This document shows positions 8,449-16,386 of a DNA stretch of 64,000 bases, piece by piece. Under the pieces are notes generated by a model. It saw nothing but the letters and a program-made list of their open reading frames with translations. It was not told the DNA's origin and ran no database searches. This DNA comes from MGIIa-L3 sp11892u (lineage in GTDB: Archaea; Thermoplasmatota; Poseidoniia; Poseidoniales; Poseidoniaceae): positions 4,016 through 68,015 of the forward strand of contig CBFHXB010000012.1 of assembly GCA_965659685.1 (NCBI GenBank), written 5' to 3'. The translations under genes and the position numbers were made by a program. Position 1 is the first letter of the stretch. Every line of letters starts with the position of its first letter.

Positions 8449-9906
8449 TCACGCAACGTGAACTTGGATGCCGTCCATGGCCCACCTGCCGTCCGGATGA
8501 CGCACGCGGAGTTCGAACCGGTGGGTGCCTTTGGGGAGCCTCAGAAGAAGGCGGGCCTTGGTGCCGATTTCACGGCCGTCGGCGGTGCTCCACGCGAACA
8601 CCACGCCTTCCTTCGGTGCGCCAGCAACCGTCGCCTCAAGCAACACTTCAGCCACCCCATCAGGTCCGGCTTGCACCTCTCGATGTTCACCAAGGTCGAC
8701 CGCAAACGGTGTCGCCACGGTTTGTGTCGCATCCCCTGTGAGGGCCGCGAGCAAATCCTCGTCATCGGCACCGTCGGTGGAGGTTTTCGGCGCCACCTCG
8801 TTGAGCGCATCCAACAGCCCGGAGGGGGCCTGCCATGCCTGAGCGTCCTCCTCGGACTCCAAGGACGGCGTCGTATCCACCATGGTGGGCACGTTGTCGT
8901 CCTCTTGAAGCGGCGGAGGCACCCAAGCGGTCAATTCACTCGGGTCGACGTCAAACACGTCGGCTTCGAGGTCCACCACGGCAAGTGGTTCCGGGCCAGT
9001 CCAATCGTTTCCATCGTCTCCGACGACCAAGAGGTGGGAGTTGAACACGGACAGCGCGCTTGGCATCCCGGGATGTTCAACCGTCCACTGCAAGCCATCA
9101 GGACCAAGAGCATGGACGTTGAACCAGGCCGCGATGCAGACTTCACCCCCGAGGTCCACCATGGCACGTACCCCGCTGCTGGCGTGAAGGAGTTCCTTGG
9201 AATCCTCACGCGTGAGCTGCAGCACTGCCCCGGATTGGTCGTGGGCCAACACGCCGATCGAGGTCGAGGCAAGTCCGAGGACCACCTCGGCATGCGCATG
9301 CCTCCACAGCAAACCCTCGGAACCCCATCGCTCGATTTCAACGACGTCTTCGTCGCCCGTCATCGCGTACCCTTCACGGGCCACCAAGGCACCGCCGTCC
9401 AACAGTGTGGCCGCGGTGATGCGCTCACCATGGCTTCCACGGTCAGGGCGAAGCCACATGCTCTCTCCGTTGAGGCCGCCGTGAATGCACAGAACGTCTC
9501 CGACGCTGACCAGGACGGTCGTCGTGTTTGCGTCGTGAAGGGTTTGGACACCGGTCATGACCGTGCGTTCACCGTCCGGCGCCATGCGATGAAGGGCACC
9601 TTGTTCGTCAAGGTAAACGAGAGCGCCTTCCACGGCGATGGCCGCGACGATGCCCACGCCGTCCACGTCCTCAACCCGCGTCGAGAGATCGTGCAGGTTC
9701 GCCCTTGCACCGTCTTCGGTCAGCACGACGTCGTTGAGCAAGCCCATGGGACGAGGACCCGGGCCAAGCACCGTTGTGGGAGCTGCGTCGCCCTCGTAAC
9801 ACAGGAGCCTCCCGTCGCTGAGCACAAGGTACCGGGCACCGTTCCCTTCGAACAACGCGTACGCGGTGGCGGGAAGCGCCCAGCCTTGGACCGGCCTTGT
9901 GTTCAT
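8449..9906 (-). CDS. propeller-like repeat protein with C-terminal PKD-like domain
   Basis: I do not recognise a named family. The first 300 or so of the 485 residues show repeating short beta-strand units (YLVLSDGRLLCYEG, ALVYLDEQGALHRM, ALVAREGYAMTGDEDVV, LLVVGDDGNDWTG), which suggests a WD40/PQQ-type beta propeller. An acidic, proline-rich linker (about 305-385) follows. The last 90 residues (GVVFAWSTADGREIG, HRFELRVRHPDGRW) look like a PKD/Ig-like beta sandwich. There is no signal peptide or membrane helix, so a cytoplasmic scaffold is likely. The ATG overlaps the stop of the ThiI-like gene in an ATGA, which indicates translational coupling. Confidence 0.55.
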   Translation of the reverse strand: MNTRPVQGWALPATAYALFEGNGARYLVLSDGRLLCYEGDAAPTTVLGPGPRPMGLLNDVVLTEDGARANLHDLSTRVEDVDGVGIVAAIAVEGALVYLDEQGALHRMAPDGERTVMTGVQTLHDANTTTVLVSVGDVLCIHGGLNGESMWLRPDRGSHGERITAATLLDGGALVAREGYAMTGDEDVVEIERWGSEGLLWRHAHAEVVLGLASTSIGVLAHDQSGAVLQLTREDSKELLHASSGVRAMVDLGGEVCIAAWFNVHALGPDGLQWTVEHPGMPSALSVFNSHLLVVGDDGNDWTGPEPLAVVDLEADVFDVDPSELTAWVPPPLQEDDNVPTMVDTTPSLESEEDAQAWQAPSGLLDALNEVAPKTSTDGADDEDLLAALTGDATQTVATPFAVDLGEHREVQAGPDGVAEVLLEATVAGAPKEGVVFAWSTADGREIGTKARLLLRLPKGTHRFELRVRHPDGRWAMDGIQVHVA

Positions 9907-10865
9907 GCCACAGCCTCCTTCATGTCATGCCCTGCGGCGGTCATCCAACCATGTGCATCGGGATCTGGAGGGACGCACCACGGGGCATCAAAGTGGCGCA
10001 ACAGGGCGTTCACCTCGTCGTCCGTCCAGCCGAGAAGCGGTTCGAGACGAGCCAGCGGCGTGGTTTTCACGGCCGAGGCTTGCCGGCCTGCCATCGGTTC
10101 GGCTTCGCTGACGGGAAGGCCGATGCAACCCCATGATGGGCGGTCTTCGTTCTGGCCTTCGTGGGTATGGTGGCGGCTTCTTCGGCCGATGTTGGCGTCC
10201 CATGCACGCAAGCGTTCGATCAGGGCTTCATCGCTGCCTTCCACCGGAAGGATGCGGCATCCGCGACGCATGATGAGGAAGGAAGACAGCATACCTCGTT
10301 CGTCGTCGATTCGCGCCAACACGTCGCCTTGGACACCTGCTGGAAGACCACCAGGGCCAAGCATTCGATGCTCCACAACCTCCAACGCACCCTCCCGGAG
10401 GATGACGCTCACCGGCCAATCCGGATGCTTGAGGTTGACCGAAAGGGACGCGTCTGCTTCGATCAGGGCCGCGCCGAGGGCTGCGGCATAGGTGGGCGAC
10501 GACCAGTTCGCAACCTCGCCCGTGCGTCGGCAACGAACGCCGAAGGACCGCGGCGTCCCTCTGGCATCGTGCCGCGCAAGGATGCCTTCCGCAACACCGG
10601 ACAAATCGTCAGGGTCGCCGATGAGGCGCACACGGTCAATGGCCGCGAGACCGAGTTGGTGAGCGAGGGCTTGCTCGACGCGGTCCACCGGACTGTCGCT
10701 TCGCACGACCACCCGGTCTCGGCCAAAGGAAAGACGCAGTTGAACGCCCCAACGGCCTTCAGCCTTCGACATCGACCGACGCATGGTGTTCTGGAAGAGA
10801 CGACGCACAGGTTTCGATTTCAGGGTCACTTCACCGAGCCGCAGCACCCAGTGGACCTGCCCCAT
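9903..10865 (-). CDS. ThiI-like protein with THUMP domain and degenerate PP-loop
   Basis: ThiI makes 4-thiouridine in tRNA using an N-terminal ferredoxin-like/THUMP part and an ATP pyrophosphatase PP-loop. In this 320-residue protein the ThiI opening (LRLGEVTLKSKPVRRLF, 9-24), the THUMP strand (LSVNLKHPDWPVSVILREGA, 141-160) and the linker (GPGGLPAGVQGDVL, 170-183) are clear. So is the ThiI-like C-terminus (LARLEPLLGWTDDEV). Where SGGxDS should follow, residues 184-195 read ARIDDERGMLSS, so the ATP-binding loop is gone. It probably cannot adenylate tRNA and may only bind RNA (inference). The ATG at 10865 lies 4 bases after purF; an upstream ATG would overlap purF. Confidence 0.65.
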   Translation of the reverse strand: MGQVHWVLRLGEVTLKSKPVRRLFQNTMRRSMSKAEGRWGVQLRLSFGRDRVVVRSDSPVDRVEQALAHQLGLAAIDRVRLIGDPDDLSGVAEGILARHDARGTPRSFGVRCRRTGEVANWSSPTYAAALGAALIEADASLSVNLKHPDWPVSVILREGALEVVEHRMLGPGGLPAGVQGDVLARIDDERGMLSSFLIMRRGCRILPVEGSDEALIERLRAWDANIGRRSRHHTHEGQNEDRPSWGCIGLPVSEAEPMAGRQASAVKTTPLARLEPLLGWTDDEVNALLRHFDAPWCVPPDPDAHGWMTAAGHDMKEAVA

Positions 10866-10869
10866 GGAG

Positions 10870-12405
10870 TCAGGCCTCACCGTTGTGAAGGCCAACGACT
10901 TCGGTGGGTGCACTCGCCTGTTTGGCCCCGTCGTTTCGCCTGGCGCGCAACATCTCGAGGTAGCTTCCGTCGATGTCGCCGGTCACGTATTCCCCGTTGA
11001 AGCAACTGGCATCAAAGCCTTCGGGAGGCGAGGCCCCGATCGAAGTGACTTCGATGAGGTCCTCAAGGGTCTGATAGAACAGGCGATCACTGCCGATGAT
11101 GGCGTTGATTTCCTCGATGGTTCGACCGTTGGCGATGAATTCGTCCACGGCGGGCATGTCGATGCCGTACACGTTGGGATGACGAACGGGAGGTGCTGCG
11201 GAAGCGAAGTACACCTTTCGAGCACCCACGTCCCGGGCCATTTCAACGATTTGAGCAGAGGTTGTCCCACGGACGATGGAATCGTCGACCAGCAACACGG
11301 CCTTCCCTTCGAATTCATGGGAAATCGCCGAGAGTTTGCGTCGAACGGACTTCTCCCGCAAGGCTTGCCCAGGCATGATGAACGTTCGACCGACGTAACG
11401 GTTCTTCACGAAGCCCTCGCGGTACACCACGCCGAGGGTTGAAGCAAGTTGCAAGGCAGCGATACGTCCGGAATCGGGCACGGGGATCACGGCATCGATG
11501 TCGTGGTCAGGCCAAGACTCGAGGATGCGTTGCGCAAGGCGTTCCCCTTGATTCAGCCGAGCCTGATACACCGAAATGCCGTCGATGACCGAGTCTGGGC
11601 GCGCGAAATAGACGTGCTCGAAAATGCAGGGAGCGAAGGGTTTCGGCTCTGAACACACCTCGTTGAACAGGTGCCCGGAAGCAGAGATGAACACCGCTTC
11701 ACCGGGGGCAACGTCACGCTCCACCTGGAAGCCAAGGGCCGTGATGGCGACCGACTCACTGGCCACAACCCACTCGTCGGAGCCCTCAACCTCACGTCGA
11801 CCGAGCACCAACGGGCGGATGCCGTGCGGGTCACGAAACGCGAAAAGGCCGTAGCCTGCGATGAGCCCGACGCAGGCATAGCCTCCACGGACGCCTTCGT
11901 TGATTTCGCGGATGGCGGAGAACACCGTCGAGACGTCCAAATGTGACGCTTCGCTGATTTTGAGGTTGCGCGCTCTTCGATGAAGGCCAACGGCGAACAT
12001 GTTCAGCAGCAACTCCGAATCGCTGGTGGTGTTCATGTGGCGGAAGTGTTTGTCGCGCAAAAGCACCTCAAGTTCGTCCGCGTTGGTCAAATTCCCGTTG
12101 TGGGCAAGACATAGCCCGTACGGCGAATTGACGTAGAAGGGTTGGGCCTCCGCGCTTGACGACGACCCGGCGGTCGGGTACCTCACGTGGCCGATGCCGA
12201 TCGAACCAAGTTGACGTGCCATGCGTTCTGCGTCGAACACGTCAGCGACTTGCCCGTTGCTCTTTCTGAGGATGAATTGACCGTCATGTTCGGTCAACAT
12301 CCCCGCAGCGTCTTGACCGCGATGTTGGAGGACGGTGAGTCCGTCGTACAGGATTTGATTGACGTGCACGCCTGGGCGGCCGACAATGCCTAGGATGCCG
12401 CACAT
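10870..12405 (-). CDS. purF: amidophosphoribosyltransferase
   Basis: PurF catalyses the first committed step of purine synthesis, moving the glutamine amide to PRPP. The product begins MCGILGIVG, giving the N-terminal nucleophile Cys2 after Met removal, with no propeptide. The glutaminase domain shows GIGHVRYPTAG and AHNGNLTNADEL. The phosphoribosyltransferase domain has the PRPP loop VLLVDDSIVRGTTS and VIPVPDSGR. The length of 511 residues is slightly above the usual 470-500. The gene lies downstream of rpl37e on the same strand, a neighbourhood common in archaea. Confidence 0.96.
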   Translation of the reverse strand: MCGILGIVGRPGVHVNQILYDGLTVLQHRGQDAAGMLTEHDGQFILRKSNGQVADVFDAERMARQLGSIGIGHVRYPTAGSSSSAEAQPFYVNSPYGLCLAHNGNLTNADELEVLLRDKHFRHMNTTSDSELLLNMFAVGLHRRARNLKISEASHLDVSTVFSAIREINEGVRGGYACVGLIAGYGLFAFRDPHGIRPLVLGRREVEGSDEWVVASESVAITALGFQVERDVAPGEAVFISASGHLFNEVCSEPKPFAPCIFEHVYFARPDSVIDGISVYQARLNQGERLAQRILESWPDHDIDAVIPVPDSGRIAALQLASTLGVVYREGFVKNRYVGRTFIMPGQALREKSVRRKLSAISHEFEGKAVLLVDDSIVRGTTSAQIVEMARDVGARKVYFASAAPPVRHPNVYGIDMPAVDEFIANGRTIEEINAIIGSDRLFYQTLEDLIEVTSIGASPPEGFDASCFNGEYVTGDIDGSYLEMLRARRNDGAKQASAPTEVVGLHNGEA

Positions 12406-12463
12406 GATGTGCCCTCATGGTGCCCAAAGGGTGCCAACACTTGGCCTTGTCCCAAGGGAACGT

Positions 12464-12643
12464 TCACGCCTTGGGGCGGTGTGACTTCTTGGACCAAGAG
12501 TAATTGCGCATCTTGGAAGAAGCGCCGTAACCGCAGGACGCGCAGACGCTCTTCTGCTTGTGGTAAGCGTTGCGGCCGCAGCGACGGCAGCGAATGTGCG
12601 TCGTCTTTTGACGACGGCCCATGGACGGGGTACCCTTTGACAT
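12464..12643 (-). CDS. rpl37e: large subunit ribosomal protein L37e
   Basis: This 59-residue protein is encoded on the minus strand. It begins MSKGTPSMGRRQKTTHIRCR and carries an intact zinc ribbon, CRRC and CASC, separated by 11 residues (GRNAYHKQKSV). It ends SKKSHRPKA, as in archaeal L37e. A GAGGTGAC ribosome site precedes the ATG and a TATA-like box lies about 40 bases upstream. purF follows 58 bases downstream. In many archaea an LSm gene precedes rpl37e, but here a membrane protein gene takes that place. Confidence 0.93.
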   Translation of the reverse strand: MSKGTPSMGRRQKTTHIRCRRCGRNAYHKQKSVCASCGYGASSKMRNYSWSKKSHRPKA

Positions 12644-12677
12644 ACGGTCACCTCAGGGACATGGCGACCGTCAACCC

Positions 12678-12688
12678 CTTTATGAAAT
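12678..12688 (-). promoter_or_regulatory. TATA-like box for rpl37e-purF
   Basis: The minus strand reads ATTTCATAAAG, running on into GGG, about 35-45 bases before the rpl37e ATG. It overlaps the stop of the upstream membrane protein gene, so rpl37e-purF can be transcribed independently of it. Confidence 0.45.
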
Positions 12689-13143
12689 CAACTCCGAGGA
12701 CGCTCGGACTCCTCAAGGGCGAATGTGCGCAAACCAAGGCCGGCCACGAGCAGACTCACCAAGCCGGCAAGAACGAGGCCAAGGCCAACCGGAGCAAGGT
12801 GAACCAGTTCCGAGAAAAATCGCGCCAATGGGCTGCTGGCATCCCCGATCAGGTTCGAGACCTGGAGCAACCAAAGGCCCAAGGTAAAGCCGAAGAAAAG
12901 CAACATCAACAATCCCAAAATCGGCGCTGCTGGTCGGTCACGGCTGTCCCCATAGGCCAGAAGCAGCATGATCATCACAGCCGAAGCGACGATGAAACCG
13001 ACGAACATGTCGTTGGCGAGGCCCATCCACATGGCTTCCCGCTCAGGCGCAGGCCCGTTGGCCAGAAGGAGCACCAAACCGGGTCCAAGGAGCAGCGCGA
13101 GAGAAAGCGCGCCGAAGGCGAGAGGGCGAGGCACATCAGCCAT
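12688..13143 (-). CDS. small four-helix membrane protein, unknown family
   Basis: The 151-residue product has four clear hydrophobic segments (about 10-28, 45-65, 73-95 and 115-137) and little else. No catalytic motif or known family is evident. The ATG lies inside the end of the upstream 246-residue membrane protein gene (8-base overlap), so the two are translationally coupled and probably form a complex. The charged tail LEESERPRS is predicted to be cytoplasmic. Confidence 0.6.
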   Translation of the reverse strand: MADVPRPLAFGALSLALLLGPGLVLLLANGPAPEREAMWMGLANDMFVGFIVASAVMIMLLLAYGDSRDRPAAPILGLLMLLFFGFTLGLWLLQVSNLIGDASSPLARFFSELVHLAPVGLGLVLAGLVSLLVAGLGLRTFALEESERPRS

Positions 13144-13876
13144 CCAGTTCGCCTCCTGTTTGCATCCGACGCGCCACGATGGCGGCCGCTCGCTCGAGGT
13201 CGTCTTGGCTGGGTGGTGGCAACGCTTGCGGCTCCGGAAGGTTGCGCTCGAACAACCAAATCACGAGGACGGAAAGCATCAGCGCAAGGCCCGCACCAAG
13301 GAACAGACCCGCGATTTCAGCAACGGCCGATGGCCCCGTTTGCCCGCCAGCCCCATGGAACACCAGGAGGGCACCTGCAAGAAGGGCGCCGGCCAGCATT
13401 GGCCAGGACCGTGAACGCCGCCGTGGCACAAACAGACGGTGGGTCACATACAGGCTCCCACAAAGGCTGATGCTGGCCGCGAGGAAGACGAGCACAAAGC
13501 GGCCCCACAATCCTTCATCGGTCACGAACGCCGGCTTCCAAGTCACGAGCAAGAAGGCTGCGAAGCCCACCAAAAAAAGCCCGACGGGGCGGCCCCACGT
13601 CGGCGCACGACCCACAGGCACGTCTCCGCTGAACACCATCAACGCCAAACCAGCGAGGAGCGGCGCACCGATCACGATCACGCCCCACAGGAGTTCCACG
13701 GCTTGGGTGCTCGTGGAGTCCGGGACTGTCATGGGAGCAAGGAGAACAAGCACCGCACAAAGCGGCGTCAGCACCTTCCAAATCGGCCCTCCCCGGCCAA
13801 GAAGATTGAGGCTCCCGAAGACCGCCAACAGGGCAGGGAGCCACAACAGGAACGCCGCCATCAGCGTTGGTCCCAT
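13136..13876 (-). CDS. multi-helix membrane protein, unknown family
   Basis: The frame is open much further upstream, but that part runs antisense through rpl44e. The ATG at 13876 (MGPTLMAAFLLWLPALLAVF) opens directly into a first membrane helix and is the credible start, giving 246 residues. About seven hydrophobic helices follow, then a short charged cytoplasmic tail with EPQALPPPSQDDLERAAAIVARR. No family is recognised. It is paired with the downstream four-helix protein through an 8-base overlap and is divergent from the translation cluster starting at 14009. Confidence 0.6.
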   Translation of the reverse strand: MGPTLMAAFLLWLPALLAVFGSLNLLGRGGPIWKVLTPLCAVLVLLAPMTVPDSTSTQAVELLWGVIVIGAPLLAGLALMVFSGDVPVGRAPTWGRPVGLFLVGFAAFLLVTWKPAFVTDEGLWGRFVLVFLAASISLCGSLYVTHRLFVPRRRSRSWPMLAGALLAGALLVFHGAGGQTGPSAVAEIAGLFLGAGLALMLSVLVIWLFERNLPEPQALPPPSQDDLERAAAIVARRMQTGGELDG

Positions 13877-13965
13877 GGTGGTGGACCTCGGAGTCGAGCA
13901 CAAGAACCCTCCCCGCAAATCGGGACATGCCGCCGCACCTTCACCAAAAGAGCGTGGCGTCATCG

Positions 13966-13973
13966 CTAAATAC
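13966..13973 (+). promoter_or_regulatory. TATA-like box for the rpl44e translation cluster
   Basis: CTAAATAC stands out in GC-rich sequence about 36-43 bases before the rpl44e ATG. It is the only AT-rich element of the divergent gap 13877-14008, and the downstream five genes have no other obvious promoter until 15520. Confidence 0.45.
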
Positions 13974-14008
13974 CCGACTCGGGTGGGCGAAACGCTCAGG
14001 TGTTGCAC

Positions 14009-14293
14009 ATGGTGAAGATGCCACGTCAAGTCAAGCGTTACAGCCCCTCGGCGGGCAAGCACACCCTGCACACGGTGGAGCGCGTGAAGAAGAAGCGCGC
14101 GTCCGAGCTTCGCTGGGGTCAGCGTCGTTTCCGTAAGGTCACCGCGGGTTACCGTGGTTTCCCCCGTCCCAAGCCGGACGGTCGCGAGAAGCCCACCAAG
14201 CGCGTCAACATCCTCTACCGCTGCACGGAGACGGGCAAGGCCCACTACGCTCCCTGCAAGCGCGCCAAGAAATTCGAACTCGTGGACCGGTGA
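14009..14293 (+). CDS. rpl44e: large subunit ribosomal protein L44e, zinc ribbon mostly lost
   Basis: The 94-residue product matches archaeal L44e: MPRQVKRY at the N-terminus, VERVKKKRASELRWGQRRFR, GFPRPKPDGREKPTKRVN, and RAKKFELVDR at the end. In most homologues two CxxC pairs (YCPxC and RCxECGK) bind zinc. Here the first reads YSPSAGKH and the second RCTETGK, so only one of the four cysteines remains. The start at 14009 gives the usual short lead before MPR, with AGGTG about 7 bases upstream. rps27e follows after 6 bases. Confidence 0.92.
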   Translation: MVKMPRQVKRYSPSAGKHTLHTVERVKKKRASELRWGQRRFRKVTAGYRGFPRPKPDGREKPTKRVNILYRCTETGKAHYAPCKRAKKFELVDR

Positions 14294-14299
14294 TCATCA

Positions 14300-14470
14300 A
14301 TGGCTGGAAATTTCCTCACCGTCACCTGCCGCGATTGCGGAACGGAATCGATCGTCTTTGACCGGTCCGTGAACACCATCTCCTGCACCGTCTGCGGAGC
14401 CACCCTTAGCCGCCCCTCCGGCGGAAAGGCGGACCTCGTGGGCTGCCGTGTCGTCGAGGCCAATGAGTGA
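14300..14470 (+). CDS. rps27e: small subunit ribosomal protein S27e
   Basis: A 56-residue protein, MAGNFLTVTCRDCG through ISCTVCGATL to GGKADL and VVEANE. The four-cysteine zinc ribbon is complete (C10, C13, C29, C32), in contrast to the L44e next to it. It lies in the conserved archaeal order L44e-S27e-aIF2alpha-Nop10-PAC2, with 6 bases to L44e and 14 to the next ATG. Confidence 0.93.
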   Translation: MAGNFLTVTCRDCGTESIVFDRSVNTISCTVCGATLSRPSGGKADLVGCRVVEANE

Positions 14471-14484
14471 GGGAGGACCCTCAC

Positions 14485-15276
14485 ATGGCTCGCATCACCG
14501 CTACCGACGGCCCTCAAGAAGGCGACCTCGTCGTGGCATCGGTCACGACCGTCAAGCAGAACGGTTGTTACGTGTCCCTCGATGAGTTCGACGGACGTGA
14601 AGGCTTCATTTTCATCGGTGAAATCGCCAGCGGCTGGGTCAGGAACATCCGCGCCCACGTACGTGAAGGTCAGCGGTTGATCTGCAAAATCACCGGTATG
14701 CGACGTGACGGCACGTCGTACGAACTATCGTTGAAGTCGGTTTCAGAAGAACGACGTCGCGACCGCTTGCAGCAGTGGAAGAACGAGCAGCGGGCCATCC
14801 AGCTCTTCGGCGTGCTTGGGGAACAAGTCGGTTGGGAGGAAAACGAAGCGGTCACCCTCCGAGAGGAACTGATCGCGTCCTTCGGAACCTTGTACGGCGC
14901 CTTCGAGGAAGCAGCGACCAGCGAAACTGCGATGTCAGAATCTGGGTTTGACGACCCCTGGGTCCCCGCATTCATTCAATGCGCTTTGGAAAACATCGTC
15001 CCTCCCTTCGTGGAGATCCGCGGCGTGTTCACCCTGACCTGCGATCATGAAAACGGCATCGACCGCATCCAGGAGGCCCTGCTCGAAGCGGAGACTTTGA
15101 CCGACGTGGAAGCAGAAATCGAAGTGGCCTGTTACTACGACGGCGCCCCGAAGTACAGGATTGAAGTCAAGGCACCGGATTTCCGCACCGCAGAAGACCT
15201 CTGGGAACAAGCCACGACATCGACGTTGACGTCCATCCAATCCAACGATGGAACGGGCGAAGTGTGGAGGGAATGA
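14485..15276 (+). CDS. translation initiation factor 2, alpha subunit
   Basis: aIF2-alpha helps the gamma subunit hold initiator tRNA on the small ribosomal subunit. The 263-residue product has an N-terminal S1-type OB fold (EGDLVVASVTTVKQNGCYVS, then IGEIASGWVRNI and GQRLICKITGMRRDG). A helical middle domain and the C-terminal alpha/beta domain that binds gamma (YYDGAPKYRIEVKAPDFRTAED) follow. The ATG at 14485 has GGGAGGA upstream and starts MARITATDGP; an in-frame ATG 18 bases earlier overlaps rps27e and is less likely. nop10 begins 1 base after the stop. Confidence 0.93.
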   Translation: MARITATDGPQEGDLVVASVTTVKQNGCYVSLDEFDGREGFIFIGEIASGWVRNIRAHVREGQRLICKITGMRRDGTSYELSLKSVSEERRRDRLQQWKNEQRAIQLFGVLGEQVGWEENEAVTLREELIASFGTLYGAFEEAATSETAMSESGFDDPWVPAFIQCALENIVPPFVEIRGVFTLTCDHENGIDRIQEALLEAETLTDVEAEIEVACYYDGAPKYRIEVKAPDFRTAEDLWEQATTSTLTSIQSNDGTGEVWRE

Positions 15277-15277
15277 G

Positions 15278-15487
15278 ATGGCTCGTCAACTGCTCCAACA
15301 CTGCTTGTCGTGCAACGGATGGACCCTGGCCGCGGAATGCTGCGGCCAACAAACCCGTGCAGCGGCCCCGATCAAGTGGTCGCCTGAAGACGCCAAGGCC
15401 CCCTACCGTCGACGCCTCGAAAACGTCGAAGATCCGGCTTGGGTCGAGACGCTGCCAAAACTCGGCGAGCGCACCGAAGAGGAATGA
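15278..15487 (+). CDS. nop10: H/ACA RNP protein Nop10
   Basis: Nop10 is a small core protein of the archaeal box H/ACA complex that pseudouridylates RNA with Cbf5. The 69-residue product shows the zinc-ribbon start (QHCLSCNGWTL) and the Cbf5-binding segment IKWSPEDAKAPYRRRLE. The second knuckle reads ECCGQQT instead of the usual CPxCG, so metal binding may be weakened. The extended acidic tail (KLGERTEEE) is longer than in most archaea. It is directly coupled to aIF2-alpha. Confidence 0.85.
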   Translation: MARQLLQHCLSCNGWTLAAECCGQQTRAAAPIKWSPEDAKAPYRRRLENVEDPAWVETLPKLGERTEEE

Positions 15488-15550
15488 AGCGGCTCACCGT
15501 TCGTCCTCTCACGCCAAGCATTATGCCCTGTCGGGGCGATTTCGGACGGT

Positions 15551-16291
15551 ATGTCCCTCAACATCGTGTGGCTCGAAGAGAACGGAGTCGCAAATACACC
15601 CTGCTTTGTCGCCTTCCCAGGCGTGGGTGACATCGGGGTTTTGACCGCAGAGTTGCTGGAACAACTCCTTCCGTCCCGCACGGTGGCGCTCGTGCTCGAT
15701 CCGTCGCTTCCGCCCCTTGCAAAACTCGACAACAACGGCGTGCTCCAACCGCCCCATCACCGCTTGGTTCGTCTTGAAACGGCCTCCGGCACGGCTCACG
15801 TGCTCGTCGGTGCTGGACAATCCGGTCTCCCCCACCACCAACACGCCACAGCAGTGGACTTGTTGGAAGCGTTGACGGGAGCAAGCGAAGTCGTCGGCCT
15901 CGCTGGATTCCGCGCATCTGCCGAGGACCGACGAACCTTCTGGGTCGCCACGTCGACCAAGGATGCGGAGACGTTTGAAACCGAAGGTCGAACCGTGAGC
16001 AGGTCCGAACCAAGCGCAGGATGCATCGGCGCCCTGGCTCTTTTCGTGTCCTTAGCACCACATTATGGCCTCTCAGGGTCGCTCGCGGTCTCCACCACAG
16101 TCGGAGAAAGTCGAGATCCAAGTGCGGCGCAACGTCTCGCCAAGATGCTTGACGAAACCTTCGATCTTGGCATAGGCGCCATGCCCAGCGTGGACGAACA
16201 TCTCAAGACGTTGCTTGAAGCGCGTGCTCCCCGAGTGGTCCAAGACCACATCACGGAACTGATGGAGCAGCCTGACGCCTTCTACGCCTGA
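15551..16291 (+). CDS. PAC2 family proteasome-assembly-chaperone-like protein
   Basis: The 246-residue product has the PAC2 opening (CFVAFPGVGDIGVLTAELL), the middle FRASAEDRRTFWVATST and a C-terminal helical stretch (RLAKMLDETFDLGI). Archaeal PAC2 proteins (PbaB-type) are linked to 20S proteasome assembly. It closes the conserved cluster after nop10 with a 63-base gap that contains GCATTATGCC about 20-30 bases before the ATG, possibly an internal TATA box. The role is assigned by family only. Confidence 0.83.
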   Translation: MSLNIVWLEENGVANTPCFVAFPGVGDIGVLTAELLEQLLPSRTVALVLDPSLPPLAKLDNNGVLQPPHHRLVRLETASGTAHVLVGAGQSGLPHHQHATAVDLLEALTGASEVVGLAGFRASAEDRRTFWVATSTKDAETFETEGRTVSRSEPSAGCIGALALFVSLAPHYGLSGSLAVSTTVGESRDPSAAQRLAKMLDETFDLGIGAMPSVDEHLKTLLEARAPRVVQDHITELMEQPDAFYA

Positions 16292-16306
16292 GGCTCGAGC
16301 AGAGGG

Positions 16307-16329
16307 GGTTCGAATACCCCATTCGAACC
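16307..16329. repeat. 9-bp perfect inverted repeat resembling a tRNA T-arm
   Basis: GGTTCGAAT and ATTCGAACC are separated by ACCCC, 16 bases after the PAC2 stop. With its flanking G run it resembles the T-arm of a tRNA (GGGG-TTCGAAT-ACCCC), but no acceptor or anticodon arm accompanies it. It could be a transcription terminator for the translation cluster, although no T run follows, or a tRNA remnant next to the real tRNA-Ser. Confidence 0.5.
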
Positions 16330-16386
16330 ACTTTGTCAAGAGAAGGCTCGCAGCACAACGATTTCCATCGCCCTCTGAAGGTCAAG

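Noticed and set aside
8176..10491. A 771-codon open frame on the plus strand
   Set aside because: It is antisense to pruA, the propeller protein and the ThiI-like gene, all with good similarity or coupling. Its translation has no recognisable domain; long open frames opposite real genes are expected in GC-rich DNA.
13877..14245. A longer start for the membrane protein ending at 13136
   Set aside because: That part runs antisense through rpl44e and its promoter; the ATG at 13876 opens directly into a membrane helix.
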